DNA from: Erigeron canadensis
Taxonomy: Eukaryota > Streptophyta > Magnoliopsida > Asterales > Asteraceae
Direction of reading: 5' to 3'
Length of the DNA stretch: 64,000 nucleotides
Assembly: GCF_010389155.1 (NCBI RefSeq)
Contig: NC_057765.1
Coordinates: 4,154,001-4,218,000 of the forward strand
Positions 22,800 through 33,673 of this stretch are shown one piece after another. The position numbers and the translations under genes are program-made. A model generated the notes under the pieces. That model was not told where the DNA came from. It was given only the letters and a program-made list of their open reading frames with translations, and did not search any database. Each line of letters starts with the position of its first letter. Within the stretch, counting starts at the first letter, position 1.

Positions 22800-25060
22800 C
22801 TAATTAAGGTTTTAGAAACCTGGCTTGTAAATAGGGACATTCCAAGTTTTCAGGTTTTTAAAACACAGACATAAATCCAGATTATGGACACTTAGGTGTT
22901 GAAAAGTTGTAGGAACACGAGATAGAAAACAGAATAATTCATACGGCTGCACAATGCAATCGTTAACAAATATGCATCCTGCCAAAGTATTCAACAACAG
23001 GCCCTCCAAAAAAAATACAGCTTATTTATCCCATAATTGTGTAGATATAATGAAAAATTCTAACATGATCAAACTCTGAAACTTTACTGGAAAATTGGCA
23101 CCTGCGATTGTACTTACCCGTACTACAGCTGCATGCTATAGATGCAGCAGACACTAGAAGATCTTCGGCGGTGTCAAGTACAAGCCAACAACTAATATGT
23201 GCCATGCTCTCTTGTGAAATTTCAAAATAGCTAAATCCGGTAGGAGATGAAGGTCATGTAGCCTGCAAATCTTACAGATAAGCATTGAAATTTCAGACAA
23301 TAAGGCATAATTTATAAGGTTGTCAAAAGTCACGAATACCTCACAATTATCTTTTAGTAGGCCCTTATACCAACTCCCATGTCCAACTTAATACTACATC
23401 TTCACAACATTACTATTACTTGCACCAAACTGTATGGTTAGTAGTACACGTTCACGCACTTTATAATATTGCAAAGTCAGCAAAAAGGTTAACTAACATA
23501 TAGCCAGAATCGACTACAAAAAAAGATAAGGTTTTGACAATAGCTGTAGCCTTTTCGGATAAGATGCGACTCCATATTTTATATTGCAGAAATTACCGTC
23601 AATCATATAAAGAATTTCAAAGACATCTCTAACATTGGGTTGAGATGAACTTAGAAAGATACTGAACCAATATGAAATCAAAGATTATTCAATTGGTAAA
23701 TATTATCAATTACATCAAACTTATTAATATCGCATAATCAAACATAGGAAAGTTTAAAGGAAAACGGATTAGACCATGAAGAATCTCACTCCACTGCAGC
23801 TACAACGAAAGCTCCCATAGCATCAAGTTTTTCTCAAACATTTGATTTTTCTCAAACATTTTACAAATCGACATGTTTGGGCTCTTTGGTTGCACAAAAT
23901 CTCGAGGAATTTAAAAAATAATAGAAATTCTATGCATGAAAAACACCTTTAAAATAAAATAACAAAAATATTCAGATCACCACGGAACTACAAATATAAG
24001 GTACAAAAGATCTAGAGCCAACAAGATCAATTTGGAGCTACAACCTGACTAATCATGGCCTATGAAAAATCGCAAACTGAATAAACATATAAATTAACAT
24101 TCATTCTTAGTTCTCTATTTTGTATGCACTGGAGTTAGATTTAACAAAATAATCATCACAAAAAAGGCATAGCCATAACACCTGTGGCTTGGCAAATGTG
24201 GCAAAAGAGATTTACAATCATTACTAGGGTAGGACATATCAAAAATCTCACATACTTCTTATGTTTTCTACACTGAGCCAGAAGCCTAAATCAATGCTCT
24301 AAACAATGTTAAATACTGAAAAGTTGAGTTGAACCTAATAAGATATTGAACTTAATATGAGATCAAAGAGAAATTTTAAGTTTCTCTAATAATTGAAGTC
24401 ATGAGATTGTTGGTGAGATTGTACATGGGTCATCTAAAATGTCAAAGTGTGAACTTCACCTGAAACGAAGGACATCAATAGTGCTTGAAATAATTAAAAA
24501 TGTAACATTGCACCTACATTTGTGGTTACTGGAGATACACACAACTAGTCAAGGTGTAGCGCTCCAACTACAACAGCTCTAATGACATGAGGTAAGTTAC
24601 CTGAATGGTGTCTACAAAAGAACGGGTGAACATAATAGCACAATTGATGCATCACCAAGTGTCAGTCTTATTTTCAGCAGCAATTACTAAATCATAAGTC
24701 ATAACCCTAATACATTAATTCGTATATAATCGGGTCCAGAATTGCCATGCATAGAGGTGATACTTATACTACCTGAATATACATTGTGCTACAGAAATAT
24801 GTTATTAGTCTTGCAAAAAAAACTTCCAATCAAATACTCATACTTTCCAAGTAACTTGGACAGGAAACCTCTAATTACCCTTCACAATATCCCGATATGG
24901 CAACACATATAAATCAAAGTAAAATTTTGTTTAAAATTTTGAAAATCAAAATAAATGAAAAACATAAAAGGTATGAGGCTCAGATTGATGGGTAAAATCT
25001 GGAACAAAAGAGGATACATCCGCCATGGCTGCAAAAAGACCTCATGCAGAGTCGACAACC
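22800..25060 (-). repeat. Array unit C (partial M module at 24970-25034)
   Basis: The most complete left half: GAAACCTGGCTTGTAAATAG (22815), an exon-like segment (23122-23266), the AGAATCGACTACAAA segment (23507), the GATCACCACGGAACTACAAA to GGCCTATGAAAAATC segment (23970-24070), ACACCTGTGGCTTGGCAAAT (24179), the AGATATTGAACTTAATATGA segment (24342), the hairpin segment (24508-24570) and a partial M module that stops after CCATGGCTGCAAA. The L block is missing. Confidence 0.6.
23122..23266 (-). pseudogene. Exon-like segment with splice signals
   Basis: On the minus strand it is bounded by GTAAGATTTGCAG| and by ACGG|GTAAGTACAA. The 3' half is open (DTAEDLLVSAASIACSCST). The paralogous segment at about 41800-41905 keeps the acceptor side and reads ..VCVASIACTYSM in the matching frame. 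This suggests that the array units descend from a spliced gene on the minus strand. The frame is broken in the first half, so it is not functional as read. Confidence 0.35.
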
Positions 25061-26254
25061 AAATTCATTTGGAACTACAACCAGACCTATTATGGCCTAT
25101 AAAAATCTGCAAACTAATTAAACATATAAATCAACATTCATTCTTAGTTCTCTATTTCGTATGCACCACAGGAAGATTAACAAAATAATCATCACAACAA
25201 ACGCATAGCCATAACACCTGTGGCTTGGCAAATGTAGCCAAATAGATTAAAAATCATTACCAGGGGAGGACAACGAAAATCTCACATACTTCTTATGTTT
25301 TCTACACCGTGCTAGAACCCAAATCAATGCACAAAACAATGTGAAATACTAAAAAGTTGATTTAAACCTAAAAACTAATAAGATATTGAACTTAATATGA
25401 AATCAAAGAGAAATGTTGAGTGCTCTAATACTTGAAGTTATGAGGTTGTTGGTGAGATTATACATGGGTCATCTAAGATGTCAAAGTGTGAACTTCACTT
25501 GAAACGAAGGACATCAACAGTGCTCAAAGTAACTCAAGTAGTAGTAATGTATCATTCAGAAAAAGCGTATAACCTCATCTATGACATAACTGGGCATAAA
25601 CTTCACAGAACAACTCTTATCATCGGCTCATCATACCTACATTTGTAGTTGTTGCACTACACGCACCTAGTCCAGGTGTAGCACTGCAACTACAACAGCT
25701 CTAATGAAATGTTGTAAGTCACCTGAATGGTGTTTACAAAAGAGCGGATGAAAATAATAGCACAATCCATGTACCACCAAGTGTCACGGTCGTATTTTCA
25801 GCAGCAATTACTAAATCATAAGTCATAACCCAGATCCATTAATTCCTAGATAAACGGGTCCAAAATTGCCATACATAGAAGTGATGTTATATATTCAGTC
25901 TTGCAAAAAAAAGCTTTCAATCAAATACTCATCCTTCCCAGGTAACTTAAGACGAAAACCTGTATTTACCCATTTACGATATGGCAACACAAATAAATTA
26001 AAAATCTTGAAAATCAAGATAAATGAAAAACAAAAAAAGGTATGAGGCTCATATTGATGGGTAAAAGCTGGAACAAAAAAGGATCAATCCGCCATGGCTG
26101 CAAATCGGTTGCAATCCTAAAAAAGAGTTTTCATACTTTTCTATCACATTACCATCCGAATTGTATTGCCCCGCCAAGATACGGATAATCTCAAACTTTG
26201 TTCCATCCACTCAGACATATGCCCATTTAAATTCATCATCACAGCCTACCTCCC
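25061..26254 (-). repeat. Array unit D (M module at 26039-26254)
   Basis: Repeats the order of unit C from 'CTACAACCAGACCTATTATGG' (25076) through ACACCTGTGGCTTGGC (25217), the hairpin segment TTGTAGTTGTTGCACTACA / TGTAGCACTGCAACTACAA (25640-25695) and a full M module. The minus-strand frame after CCATGGCGG has a stop at codon 4. Confidence 0.65.
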
Positions 26255-26449
26255 TTGTTTATCTATACGAGAGAAAGTACCTGCGTTGCGGCGGTGAGAT
26301 GGTGGGGGTGATAGGTCATAGGAGGTGATAAGTCATAGAGTGTGATAGCCAAATGCCTTAGCCATACGGGCTCCGCCCTCGGATTTAAAAATTCGTCAAA
26401 AGTATATCGAATGACATCTCTAATTAAAGAGCATGAAATTGTAAGAACA

Positions 26450-27230
26450 TAACTGAGCATATAACTTTACAAAACAATTTGTAACATTCAGTATAACCTC
26501 ATCTATGACATAACTGAGCATATAACTTTACAGAACAACTCGTAACATTGCACCCACATTTGTAGTTACTGCAGCTACATGCAACTAGTCCAGGTGTAGC
26601 GCTGCAACTACAACAGCTCTAAGGAAATGATGTAAGTTACCAAAATGGTGTTTACAAAAGAGTGGATGAAAATAATAGCACAATCCATGTACCACCAAGT
26701 GTCACAGTCGTATTTTCAGCAGCAATTACTAAATCATAAGTCATAACCCAGATCCATTAATTCCTAGATAAACGGGTCCAAAATTGCCATACATAGAAGT
26801 GATGTTATAAATTCAGTCTTGGAAAAAAACTTTGAATCAAATACTCAACCTTCCCAAGTAACTTAACACGAGAACCTGTATTTACCCAATTAAGATATGG
26901 CAACACAGATAAATCATAGTAAAATTCTGTTTAAAAATCTTGAAAATTTTTGCTGATCAAAAAAAAAAAAAAAAAAAAATTTCAAAATCATGATAAATGA
27001 AAAACAAAAAAAAGGGTATGAGGCTCAGATTGATGGGTAAAAACTGGAACAAAAAAGGATCAATCCGCCATGGCTGCAAATCGGTTGCAATCCGAATGAA
27101 GAGTATTCATACTTTTCTATCACATTACCATCCGAATTGTATTGCCCCGCCAAGATACGGATAATCTCAAACTTTGTTCCGTCCACTCAAATATACGCCC
27201 ATTCAAATTCATCATCACAGCCTCCCTCCC
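26450..27230 (-). repeat. Array unit E (M module at 27015-27230)
   Basis: Very close to unit D: the two share indels, the same stop codon after ATGGCGGAT, and 'GCCGTACGGGCTCCGCCCTCGG'-type sequence at 26370 and 27340. They are a recent tandem duplication. A 20-base A-run is at about 26958-26980. Confidence 0.65.
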
Positions 27231-27399
27231 TTGTTTATATATAATACGAGAGAAAGTACCCGCACGTTGCGGCGGTGAGATGGTGGGGGTGATAGGTCCT
27301 AGGAGGTGATAAGTCATAGAGTGTGAAAGCCAAATGCCTTAGCCGTACGGGCTCCGCCCTCGGATAGTATATCGAATGACATCTCTAATTAAAGAGCAT

Positions 27400-28485
27400 G
27401 AAATTTTAAGAACATAGCTGAGCATATAACTTTACTGAACAACTCGTAACATTGCACCCACATTTGTAGTTACTGCAAATACACGTAACTAGTCCAGGTG
27501 TAGCGCTGCAACAGCTCTAACGAAATGATGTAAGTTACCTAAATGGTGTTTCCAAAAGAACGGATGAATATAATAGCACAATCCATGTATCACCAAGTGT
27601 CACATTCGTATTTTCAACAGCAATTACTAAATCATAAGTCATAACCCAAATCCATTAATTCCTAGATAAATGGGTCCAAAATTGTCATATACAGAGGGGA
27701 TACTAATACAACATGAATATACCACTAAATTGTGTTGAAGTAATATTTTATACATTCAGTCATACAAAAATACTTTCAATCAAATACTCGTCATACGAAA
27801 CCCTGTATTTACCCATTTACAATATCCCAATATGCAACACAAATAAATCATAGTTAAATTCTATTTAAAAATCTTGAAAATCAAAATAAATGAAAACAAA
27901 AAAAAGGTACGAGGCTCAGATTGATGGGTAAAAGCTGGAACAAAAGAGGATAAATCCGCCATGGCTGCAAATTGGTTGCAATGCGAAAGAAGAGTATTCA
28001 ATACTTCTCTATCGCATTACCATCCGAATCGTATTGCCCAGCCAAGATACGGATAATCTCAAACTTTGTTCCAATCCACTCAGATATACGCCCTTTCAAA
28101 TTCATCATCACAGCCTCCCTCTGTTTATACATACATATATATATATATAAGAACAGTGAATATATGGATGGCTCTTAGATACCTCGTACTTCATTTATCA
28201 TTTCCCCCATCCTCCTTCAGTGTGTGTGTTTGTGTGTGTGAGAGAGAAAAAGATACACGCTAATGCATAAAGATTTTCATGATATACTTGTTTTATCTGA
28301 ACCAAAACCTATATATATATATACATACAGAATTAGGGGTTGTTGGAATTTTTTTAGGAAATCATCGGCCATAAAAAACAAGAATGTTTGACTGTTGGGT
28401 CAAAATCAAAACTTGCTGCTGGAGGGCAACCACCCCTGAAAACCATCTCCGTTGAAGGCCTCATTTCTCAATCTGAGTGGAATTT
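27400..28485 (-). repeat. Array unit F (M module 27906-28120, L block 28336-28480)
   Basis: Hairpin segment at 27447-27515, complete M module and L block. In this copy the minus-strand frames are longest: MADLSSFVPAFTHQSEPRT after CCATGG, and in the right part of the M module a 40-codon frame with EWIGTKFEIIRILAGQYDSD. The internal hairpin has the arms AATGCGA/TCGCATT. (TA)n and (TG)n tracts separate M from L. Confidence 0.65.
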
Positions 28486-28720
28486 TTTTTGTTCTTGTTA
28501 CATTTTTGAAGCTTAGAAAACAAACAAACAAACAAACCCTAATTTTAAAGTTGGGGAGGATGTGAAATTGAAGTGAAAAGAATGTGGAGAAATTTACAAT
28601 GTATGTCCTTGAAGTATTTCTCAATAGTCAAGTTCAGTCTACACTTTTCAGTTATTTGCAAGTTTTATTATTAGCTCAATATCTACAAGAATCGAGTTAA
28701 AATGTTATCGGTTTAGATAA

Positions 28721-29909
28721 TCTTTATATATAATAAAGAAGAATTGTTTTTTAAACTATTTTTAAAAACAAATATAATGTGTCATGTCAACAAATTTTTT
28801 CAAAATATTTTTATTCTATTTATGATGTCATATTTAGTTAATAATCTTTTTAAAGATAAATAGCCTATAAAATATCTTCAAAATGTTTTATTTTATTTAT
28901 GATGTCTACAAATTTATTCTTTTATTAAAAACAAAGTAAATTCTTTTTAATATAGTATCATGAAATGTCTTTTTATGTTTTGTTAATGCAATATGCACTA
29001 CAAACAATACTGCATTTGTTCACACTTTTAATGAGTGTGAACAAATTAAAAATTTTGTCACGTTTTTTTGTGTGTAAAAATATATAGAAATAAAAGTGTA
29101 TATAAATTTTTTTCACACAAAAAAGTAAATAGCCCATTAAATATTTTTAAAATATTTTATTTTATTATGATGTCTACCAATTTTTTCTTTTATTAGAAAA
29201 CAAAGTAAATTCTTTTTAATATAATATCATGAGATGTCTTTTTATGTCTTGTTAATGCAATAGGCACTACAAACAATACTGCATTTGTTCACACTTTTAA
29301 TGAGTGTGAACAAATTAAAAATTTTGTCACGTTTTTTTGTGTGTAAAAATATATAGAAATAAAAGTGTGTATAAATTTCTCCACACAAAAAAGTGTGTAG
29401 AACTAAAAATTCACACTTTTTAATATGAACTTTGATAATTATTTTAGCAAGTCAAATCTAAGTTCACACTTTTTAATATGAACTTTGATAATTATTTTAG
29501 CAAGTAAAATCTTTATCTTTATATTATTTTATTATTATATAAAGAAGGATTGTTTTTTATAAGTACTTTTAGAAAAATTATGATGTGTCAAGATCACACA
29601 TTTTTTAAAAAGTTTTTTCTTTTATTTATGATGTCATATTTAACAAAAAAAAAACCCCTCACTTAATGCTTATTTAAAATTTTTAATATTTTATTTGAAA
29701 CAAATAAATTTTAATTTTTTCTATAATGTATTATGAAATGTCTTCTTATATTTTGTTAACGCAACATGTACTCTTATGTTACGTATCATTGTGTTAGTCG
29801 ATTCACTATTTTCATATCAAGTTATAATATATTGATAACAAAAATTACATATATTTTTTTACATTTTTTTAGTTTTTAAGCCCGGGTTGAACCCGGGTTA
29901 CTTAGCTAG
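28721..29909 (+). mobile_element. Helitron with nested or duplicated 5' end (H8)
   Basis: The 3' end has a perfect hairpin CCCGGGTTGAACCCGGG (29881-29897), then TTACTTAG, then CTAG|T. Two 5'-end-like starts occur: A|TCTTTATATATAATAAAGAA at 28721 and TCTTTATATTATTTTATTA near 29516, each followed by related sequence (GAAGAATTGTTTTTT / GAAGGATTGTTTTTT). Either a short element nested in a longer one, or a 5' duplication. No RepHel gene. Confidence 0.6.
28880..29420. repeat. 269-base tandem duplication with hairpins
   Basis: Two copies, period 269 (for example GCACTACAAACAATACTGCA at 28995 and 29264). Each contains a perfect 13-bp hairpin, ATTTGTTCACACT..AGTGTGAACAAAT. A further short tandem of about 54 bases (TTCACACTTTTTAATATGAA) follows at 29409-29510. 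Confidence 0.8.
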
Positions 29910-30195
29910 TAAATAATTAAATGCCAATTTTTTTTTTACTTTTTAGACAAGGATAATGTATTCATATGTTTTGTATATCCTGCTTTGATTAATATTTAAA
30001 TGTTAAATTTTTTGAAGTTTTTAAACAAGGATTTTGTATTCATATGTCTATATATCATGTGTTATTTAATAGTTAAAGGTTGATAAATACACCAAAATAT
30101 GGTTTCCTCGTTGGAATTTAAGAGATACGTACAATGTAAATGTGAGGTGTTCCCCATCTAAGATTAGATGGGGGACAACCACATAGTCACTTTCC

Positions 30196-30199
<4 letters not shown>

Positions 30200-30234
<35 letters not shown>
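30200..30234. repeat. (TA)n microsatellite
   Basis: About 17 TA units directly left of the gypsy fragment. Confidence 0.95.
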
Positions 30235-30235
<1 letters not shown>

Positions 30236-30238
<3 letters not shown>

Positions 30239-30610
30239 GATGAAGGAGATGAATTATTACAGAAAGTTTGTACAGGGGTATGATAAGATTACACGACCGT
30301 TAACGGATTTACTTAAAAAAAGATTGGTTTGGATGGTCTGATGAAGCAAAAAAAGCTTTTGAAGAGTTGAAAAAGGTCATGACAAGTGTCCCGGTTTTAG
30401 CTTTACCGGATTTTACTAAAAAAATTGTGGTGGAAACGGATGCGTCAGGTCACAGAGTTAGAACAGTGTTGATGCAAGAGAGTAGGCCAATAGCATATTT
30501 TAGTCAGGTTTTAGGAACTCAAACACATTTAAAATTGGTGTATGAACGGGAGGTTGACTGTGAACCATATAAGTACAACACTATCACGACTCGTAATGTG
30601 ATTTCCTTCT
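30236..30610 (+). mobile_element. Ty3/gypsy reverse transcriptase / RNase H fragment
   Basis: Reads NYYRKFVQGYDKITRPLTDL, then after a one-base frameshift WFGWSDEAKKAFEELKKVM, SVPVLALPDFTK, VVETDASGHRV, RPIAYFSQVLG and LVYERE. This is the RT thumb/connection and the start of RNase H of a plant chromovirus-type element; the first RNase H aspartate (ETDASG) is present. Homology ends abruptly after LVYERE. It is a pseudogene fragment with no LTR beside it. Confidence 0.9.
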
Positions 30611-31213
30611 AAAACATCAAAGGTGCATGATACGACATAAATGCATATGTGAAACACAATGCTTTTTAAACTAGAATAAAGTGGATTCGAAATATTATGA
30701 TATATCTAAGAATGTTAAAAACTAACCAAACATATATATGTTGGCAACGTTTGACAAATTTATAAGCTGTTACAAATTTAAAACAATAACAAATGACATG
30801 ATTTAATTGGATAGTAGTCTAACTTTTGGACCCACATGTGACATATGACAAGATTTTAACTGATAATTTTATTTCTTACAAAATAAGTTAGGTGACAAGA
30901 AATACTTGACCAAATAAGAAAAAAAAAATAATAGAGTGTCTAAATCTAGATATACACCTTAATTTTTGACCATTTAAGTAATTTTCTCTAAAAAAGTTAG
31001 AGCTTATAAGCCATAAATATAACTTGCAATAGAATCATTTGAAAAGAATCTTAATATACTCGTATCAATTAGAAGGCAAAATATAACCGTAAAAGTTAAA
31101 TATTAAACAATATGATTTCACATCTTGTATGAAGCATATTTCCAGTTACAAGAAGTCATGACTCGACGTCTCAATATGTCAAATATATACAAGTTCAAGC
31201 CGATGCTTTCAAC

Positions 31214-31579
31214 TCATGTTTTTAGATATTTAACAAATATTGTTTTTGCCAATCCTCCATCATACATTTCTATATATTCTTGATGGCATTCATCACTTGG
31301 GAGTAGGAACGGAACTTGCAAACTGACATTCTCGTGAAAGACTAATGTATGCCAATAAAAATTAATGTTTTCTTGATCCAAACATAGATCCTCAGCGAAA
31401 ACTCCGCGTAAAAATCCCCCATTTGCCAAGCTTCGGAAATATCTTGAATAACTAAGCAACAAAGCGTGTCCGCCTCGAAACCAACTAAATACCTTAGCCA
31501 AATAAGTGAAGTGCAGTTTAGCGATTACTAACTCCATCAATGGCCACAAACAGAACTCATTGTCACCATCATTCAACAA
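31214..31579 (-). CDS. Unidentified 121-residue frame, possible gene remnant
   Basis: The sequence looks protein-like (LWPLMELVIAKLHFTYLAKV, then SRYFRSLANGGFLRGVFAED, then a C-terminus ending GLAKTIFVKYLKT). Related but disrupted text occurs at 54560-54780 (CLWPLMELVIAKL; VVTEDPYIW), and the 3' flank recurs at 48846-49030. So this is an old duplicated segment that stayed open only here. I do not recognise the family. It could be a terminal exon of whatever gene the array derives from. Confidence 0.3.
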   Translation of the reverse strand: MLNDGDNEFCLWPLMELVIAKLHFTYLAKVFSWFRGGHALLLSYSRYFRSLANGGFLRGVFAEDLCLDQENINFYWHTLVFHENVSLQVPFLLPSDECHQEYIEMYDGGLAKTIFVKYLKT

Positions 31580-31816
31580 GACTCATTTGGAACTACAACC
31601 TGACCTATCAATATCATGGCCTATGAAAAATCACAAACTTAATAAACATCTAATTTATCATTCATTCTTATAGTTCTATATTCTGTATGCACTGGAGGCT
31701 TACAAACTGTATCAAAAGGTGGACTAATAATGTAGCCAAATAAGTTAATAATCCTCCCAACAAGGTAGCCATAGACATAGCACCTGTGACTTGGCAACTG
31801 TAGCCCAATAGATTAA

Positions 31817-31965
31817 GGGAAATGTTAAATACAGTCCTAAGAGTTGTATTTAACGTGCATTAAAAAACTTGTATCTTCCATATTAAAAGTCCACCCCTGA
31901 TTTTCATGGTAAATGTACAAACAATTTATGCACCTTAAACAAGGGCTGTATTTAACAAACCCCAT
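31817..31965. mobile_element. 149-bp MITE with 8-bp target duplication
   Basis: Ends GGGAAATGTTAAATACAG and CTGTATTTAACAAACCCCA. Flanks TAGATTAA and TATATTAA (7 of 8 match). Paralogous sites without the element exist at 25236-25256 and 55000-55030. A second copy lies at 49765-49921. The 8-bp duplication points to a hAT-type MITE. Confidence 0.8.
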
Positions 31966-32794
31966 ATATTAATAATCATTACCAGGGGAGGTCATATCCA
32001 AAATCTACCAGATTTCTACTGTTTTCTACACAATCAAAAACGGAACCCAATCGATCCAGTCCCGTATATACTCTATATAATCTCATACATTTGTTTGCAA
32101 AATCAGATCATGAATCACTAGGAATAACTAATGTATTTATCAAATGTGAAATAATGTCAATCCAGTCCTCAATATACAATCTCAAACAATTATATATATA
32201 ACCCACAACTTATCAAACACTTAAAAATCAAATTAGGCTGCTTTAGCTATCAGGAAAACAAATTTTCTAAAATACTTTAAAAAACTATCAACACACTTAA
32301 GTTTCAAATCAATTATTTCTTTTAAAAAAACTCAAGAACCCAAAAACTTATAACATCCTTTAAGTTCTTTTCCTTTCTAAACTTATAACATCCTTTAAGT
32401 TCTTTTCCTTTCCTTCACAAAATAAACTCAAGAACATAGTGTAAAACACACAAAATATAAATCCCTTTAAAAAACACAACCTCTTTTTAGTTTTTACCTA
32501 AACAACATGTTCACCACTTGAATATACACACACACATATAATATATATATATATAGATATATAAAGGGAAAATGAGGGCTCAGATCTGTTTTACAATCGG
32601 AACAAGGCGGATTAAAACGCCATGGCTGCAATAATAATAATAATTAGAAGTTGCTAAAAAAAGGAAGTAAATAGCCATCTTCTGATTATATTATTATTAT
32701 ATGCCCCGCCAAGATACGAATAATCTCAAACTTTGTTCCGATATCGACTCAGATATATACATATTAATTCAATCATCACAGCCTCTCTGAGTTT

Positions 32795-32883
32795 AGGGTT
32801 TTGGTTATGCTTTTCACACTCTGTAGATCCTGGGTTCGATCCCAGGCATACAACGAAATTCACCGTTAAAAAAAAAAAAAAAA
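32795..32883 (+). mobile_element. SINE-like element (unit G)
   Basis: Contains a clear tRNA-type B box, GGGTTCGATCCC (32832-32843), in the context CTGTAGATCCTGGGTTCGAT, and ends in a run of about 16 A. A poorer copy sits at the same place in unit J (55818-55922), so insertion predates the split of G and J. Confidence 0.6.
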
Positions 32884-33156
32884 GAAGGGAAAGAAACAAG
32901 TACAAGTAACAACTTCCTCTGCTTCAATCCTGTATCAGTTTATCGATAGATAGATAGATAGATAGATAGAGCATATATACATATATACATATACGTGTAT
33001 AAGTGAGGGTTGTTGGATTTTTGATAGAAATCATTGGCAACGAGAGAGGCGGCAACCACCCTCAGAAACCCTTTTTTTGGTTCCTCTCTCTGCCTCATTC
33101 TTTTTTACTGAGTCGTCGTAATAATAATAAAACAGGAGAGATCCCCAAATTGTTGT

Positions 33157-33164
33157 CTTTATAA
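33157..33164 (-). promoter_or_regulatory. TATA box upstream of L block, unit G
   Basis: TTATAAAG on the minus strand. Unit J has TTTATAAAAC at the matching place (56163-56172) and unit K has ATTATAAATAAAAC (about 61505-61518), all upstream of GATC(T/C)TC.CC. Conservation across three copies makes a promoter plausible. Confidence 0.4.
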
Positions 33165-33450
33165 CTCAACCAAGCCCTTCCACTTAGACTTTTCAATTTT
33201 GACCCTTTATTTCTTGCTTTATTTTTTAATTTTTCTGATTAAAAAAAAAGCCAAAACAAAATATATTTATTTATTTATATTTGTTTCGATACACCATATA
33301 ATGATGAAGTTTTGCTAGTATTCTATTGGATATAAACTATGAGCTGCAACAAAGGAATATATATATATATCTAGCAATATATATATAATAAAGTGCTAAA
33401 TTCATTCTTAAACAAAAAAGAATTCTTGGATGGATTTCATCTTTGATTTA

Positions 33451-33673
33451 AAGGGTGTTTGGGAATGCGTTTTGAAGTAATTATCTGATTATTACGTTCG
33501 TAAAACGCAAATAATCTAAAAAAGTGTTTGTGTGAAAAAGTGAGTATCTGCTATGAAAACACAGTTTTGAAGAAGCATGTACCTACTTGCTTTTTCAAAA
33601 CGCAGTTTTGAAAACGCATAATCTATTTTGAAAACGTAAAATCTTTTTTGTAATCACAATAACAAACACCCCC
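33451..33673. mobile_element. Tourist-like MITE
   Basis: Ends AAGGGTGTTTGGGAATGCG and CAAACACCCCC, flanked on both sides by TTA. The paralogous H10b copy lacks it (GATTTATAACCATTAGATC near 49415). The 3-bp TTA duplication fits PIF/Harbinger derivatives. Confidence 0.75.

Larger units (their letters stand above)
31110..33168 (-). repeat. Array unit G (M module 32572-32790, L block 33004-33116)
   Basis: Holds the CTACAACCTGACCTATCA segment (31591), the ACCTGTGACTTGGCAA segment (31779), a MITE, a complete M module with TAGAAGTTGCTA..TAGCCATCTTCTG, a SINE, a (GATA)n tract and the L block. A minus-strand TATA (TTATAAAG, 33157-33164) stands about 25-30 bases before the GATCTCTCC string that is shared with units I and J. 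Confidence 0.65.

Noticed and set aside
32745..32790. C/D-box snoRNA on the minus strand (TGTGATGATT..CTGAG)
   Set aside because: C- and D-like boxes are present in some units, but the spacing, terminal stem and second box pair are not conserved.
32788..32805. Telomere-like or telomerase-template-like TTTAGGGTTTTGG
   Set aside because: Occurs only at the SINE boundary of one unit, and related copies read TTAGGGTTTGGAGG or TTCAGGGTTTTGG. Single-copy coincidence.
32820..32850. Genuine tRNA gene at the GGGTTCGATCCC motif
   Set aside because: No acceptor stem, D arm or anticodon arm can be formed. The A-tail fits a SINE.
33034..33060. Similarity of ATTGGCAACGAGAGAGGCGG in L blocks to miR535 (UGACAACGAGAGAG...)
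   Set aside because: The ACGAGAGAG part is not kept in units I, K, A or F, where the neighbouring text is constant, and no extended precursor stem matches. Chance similarity.
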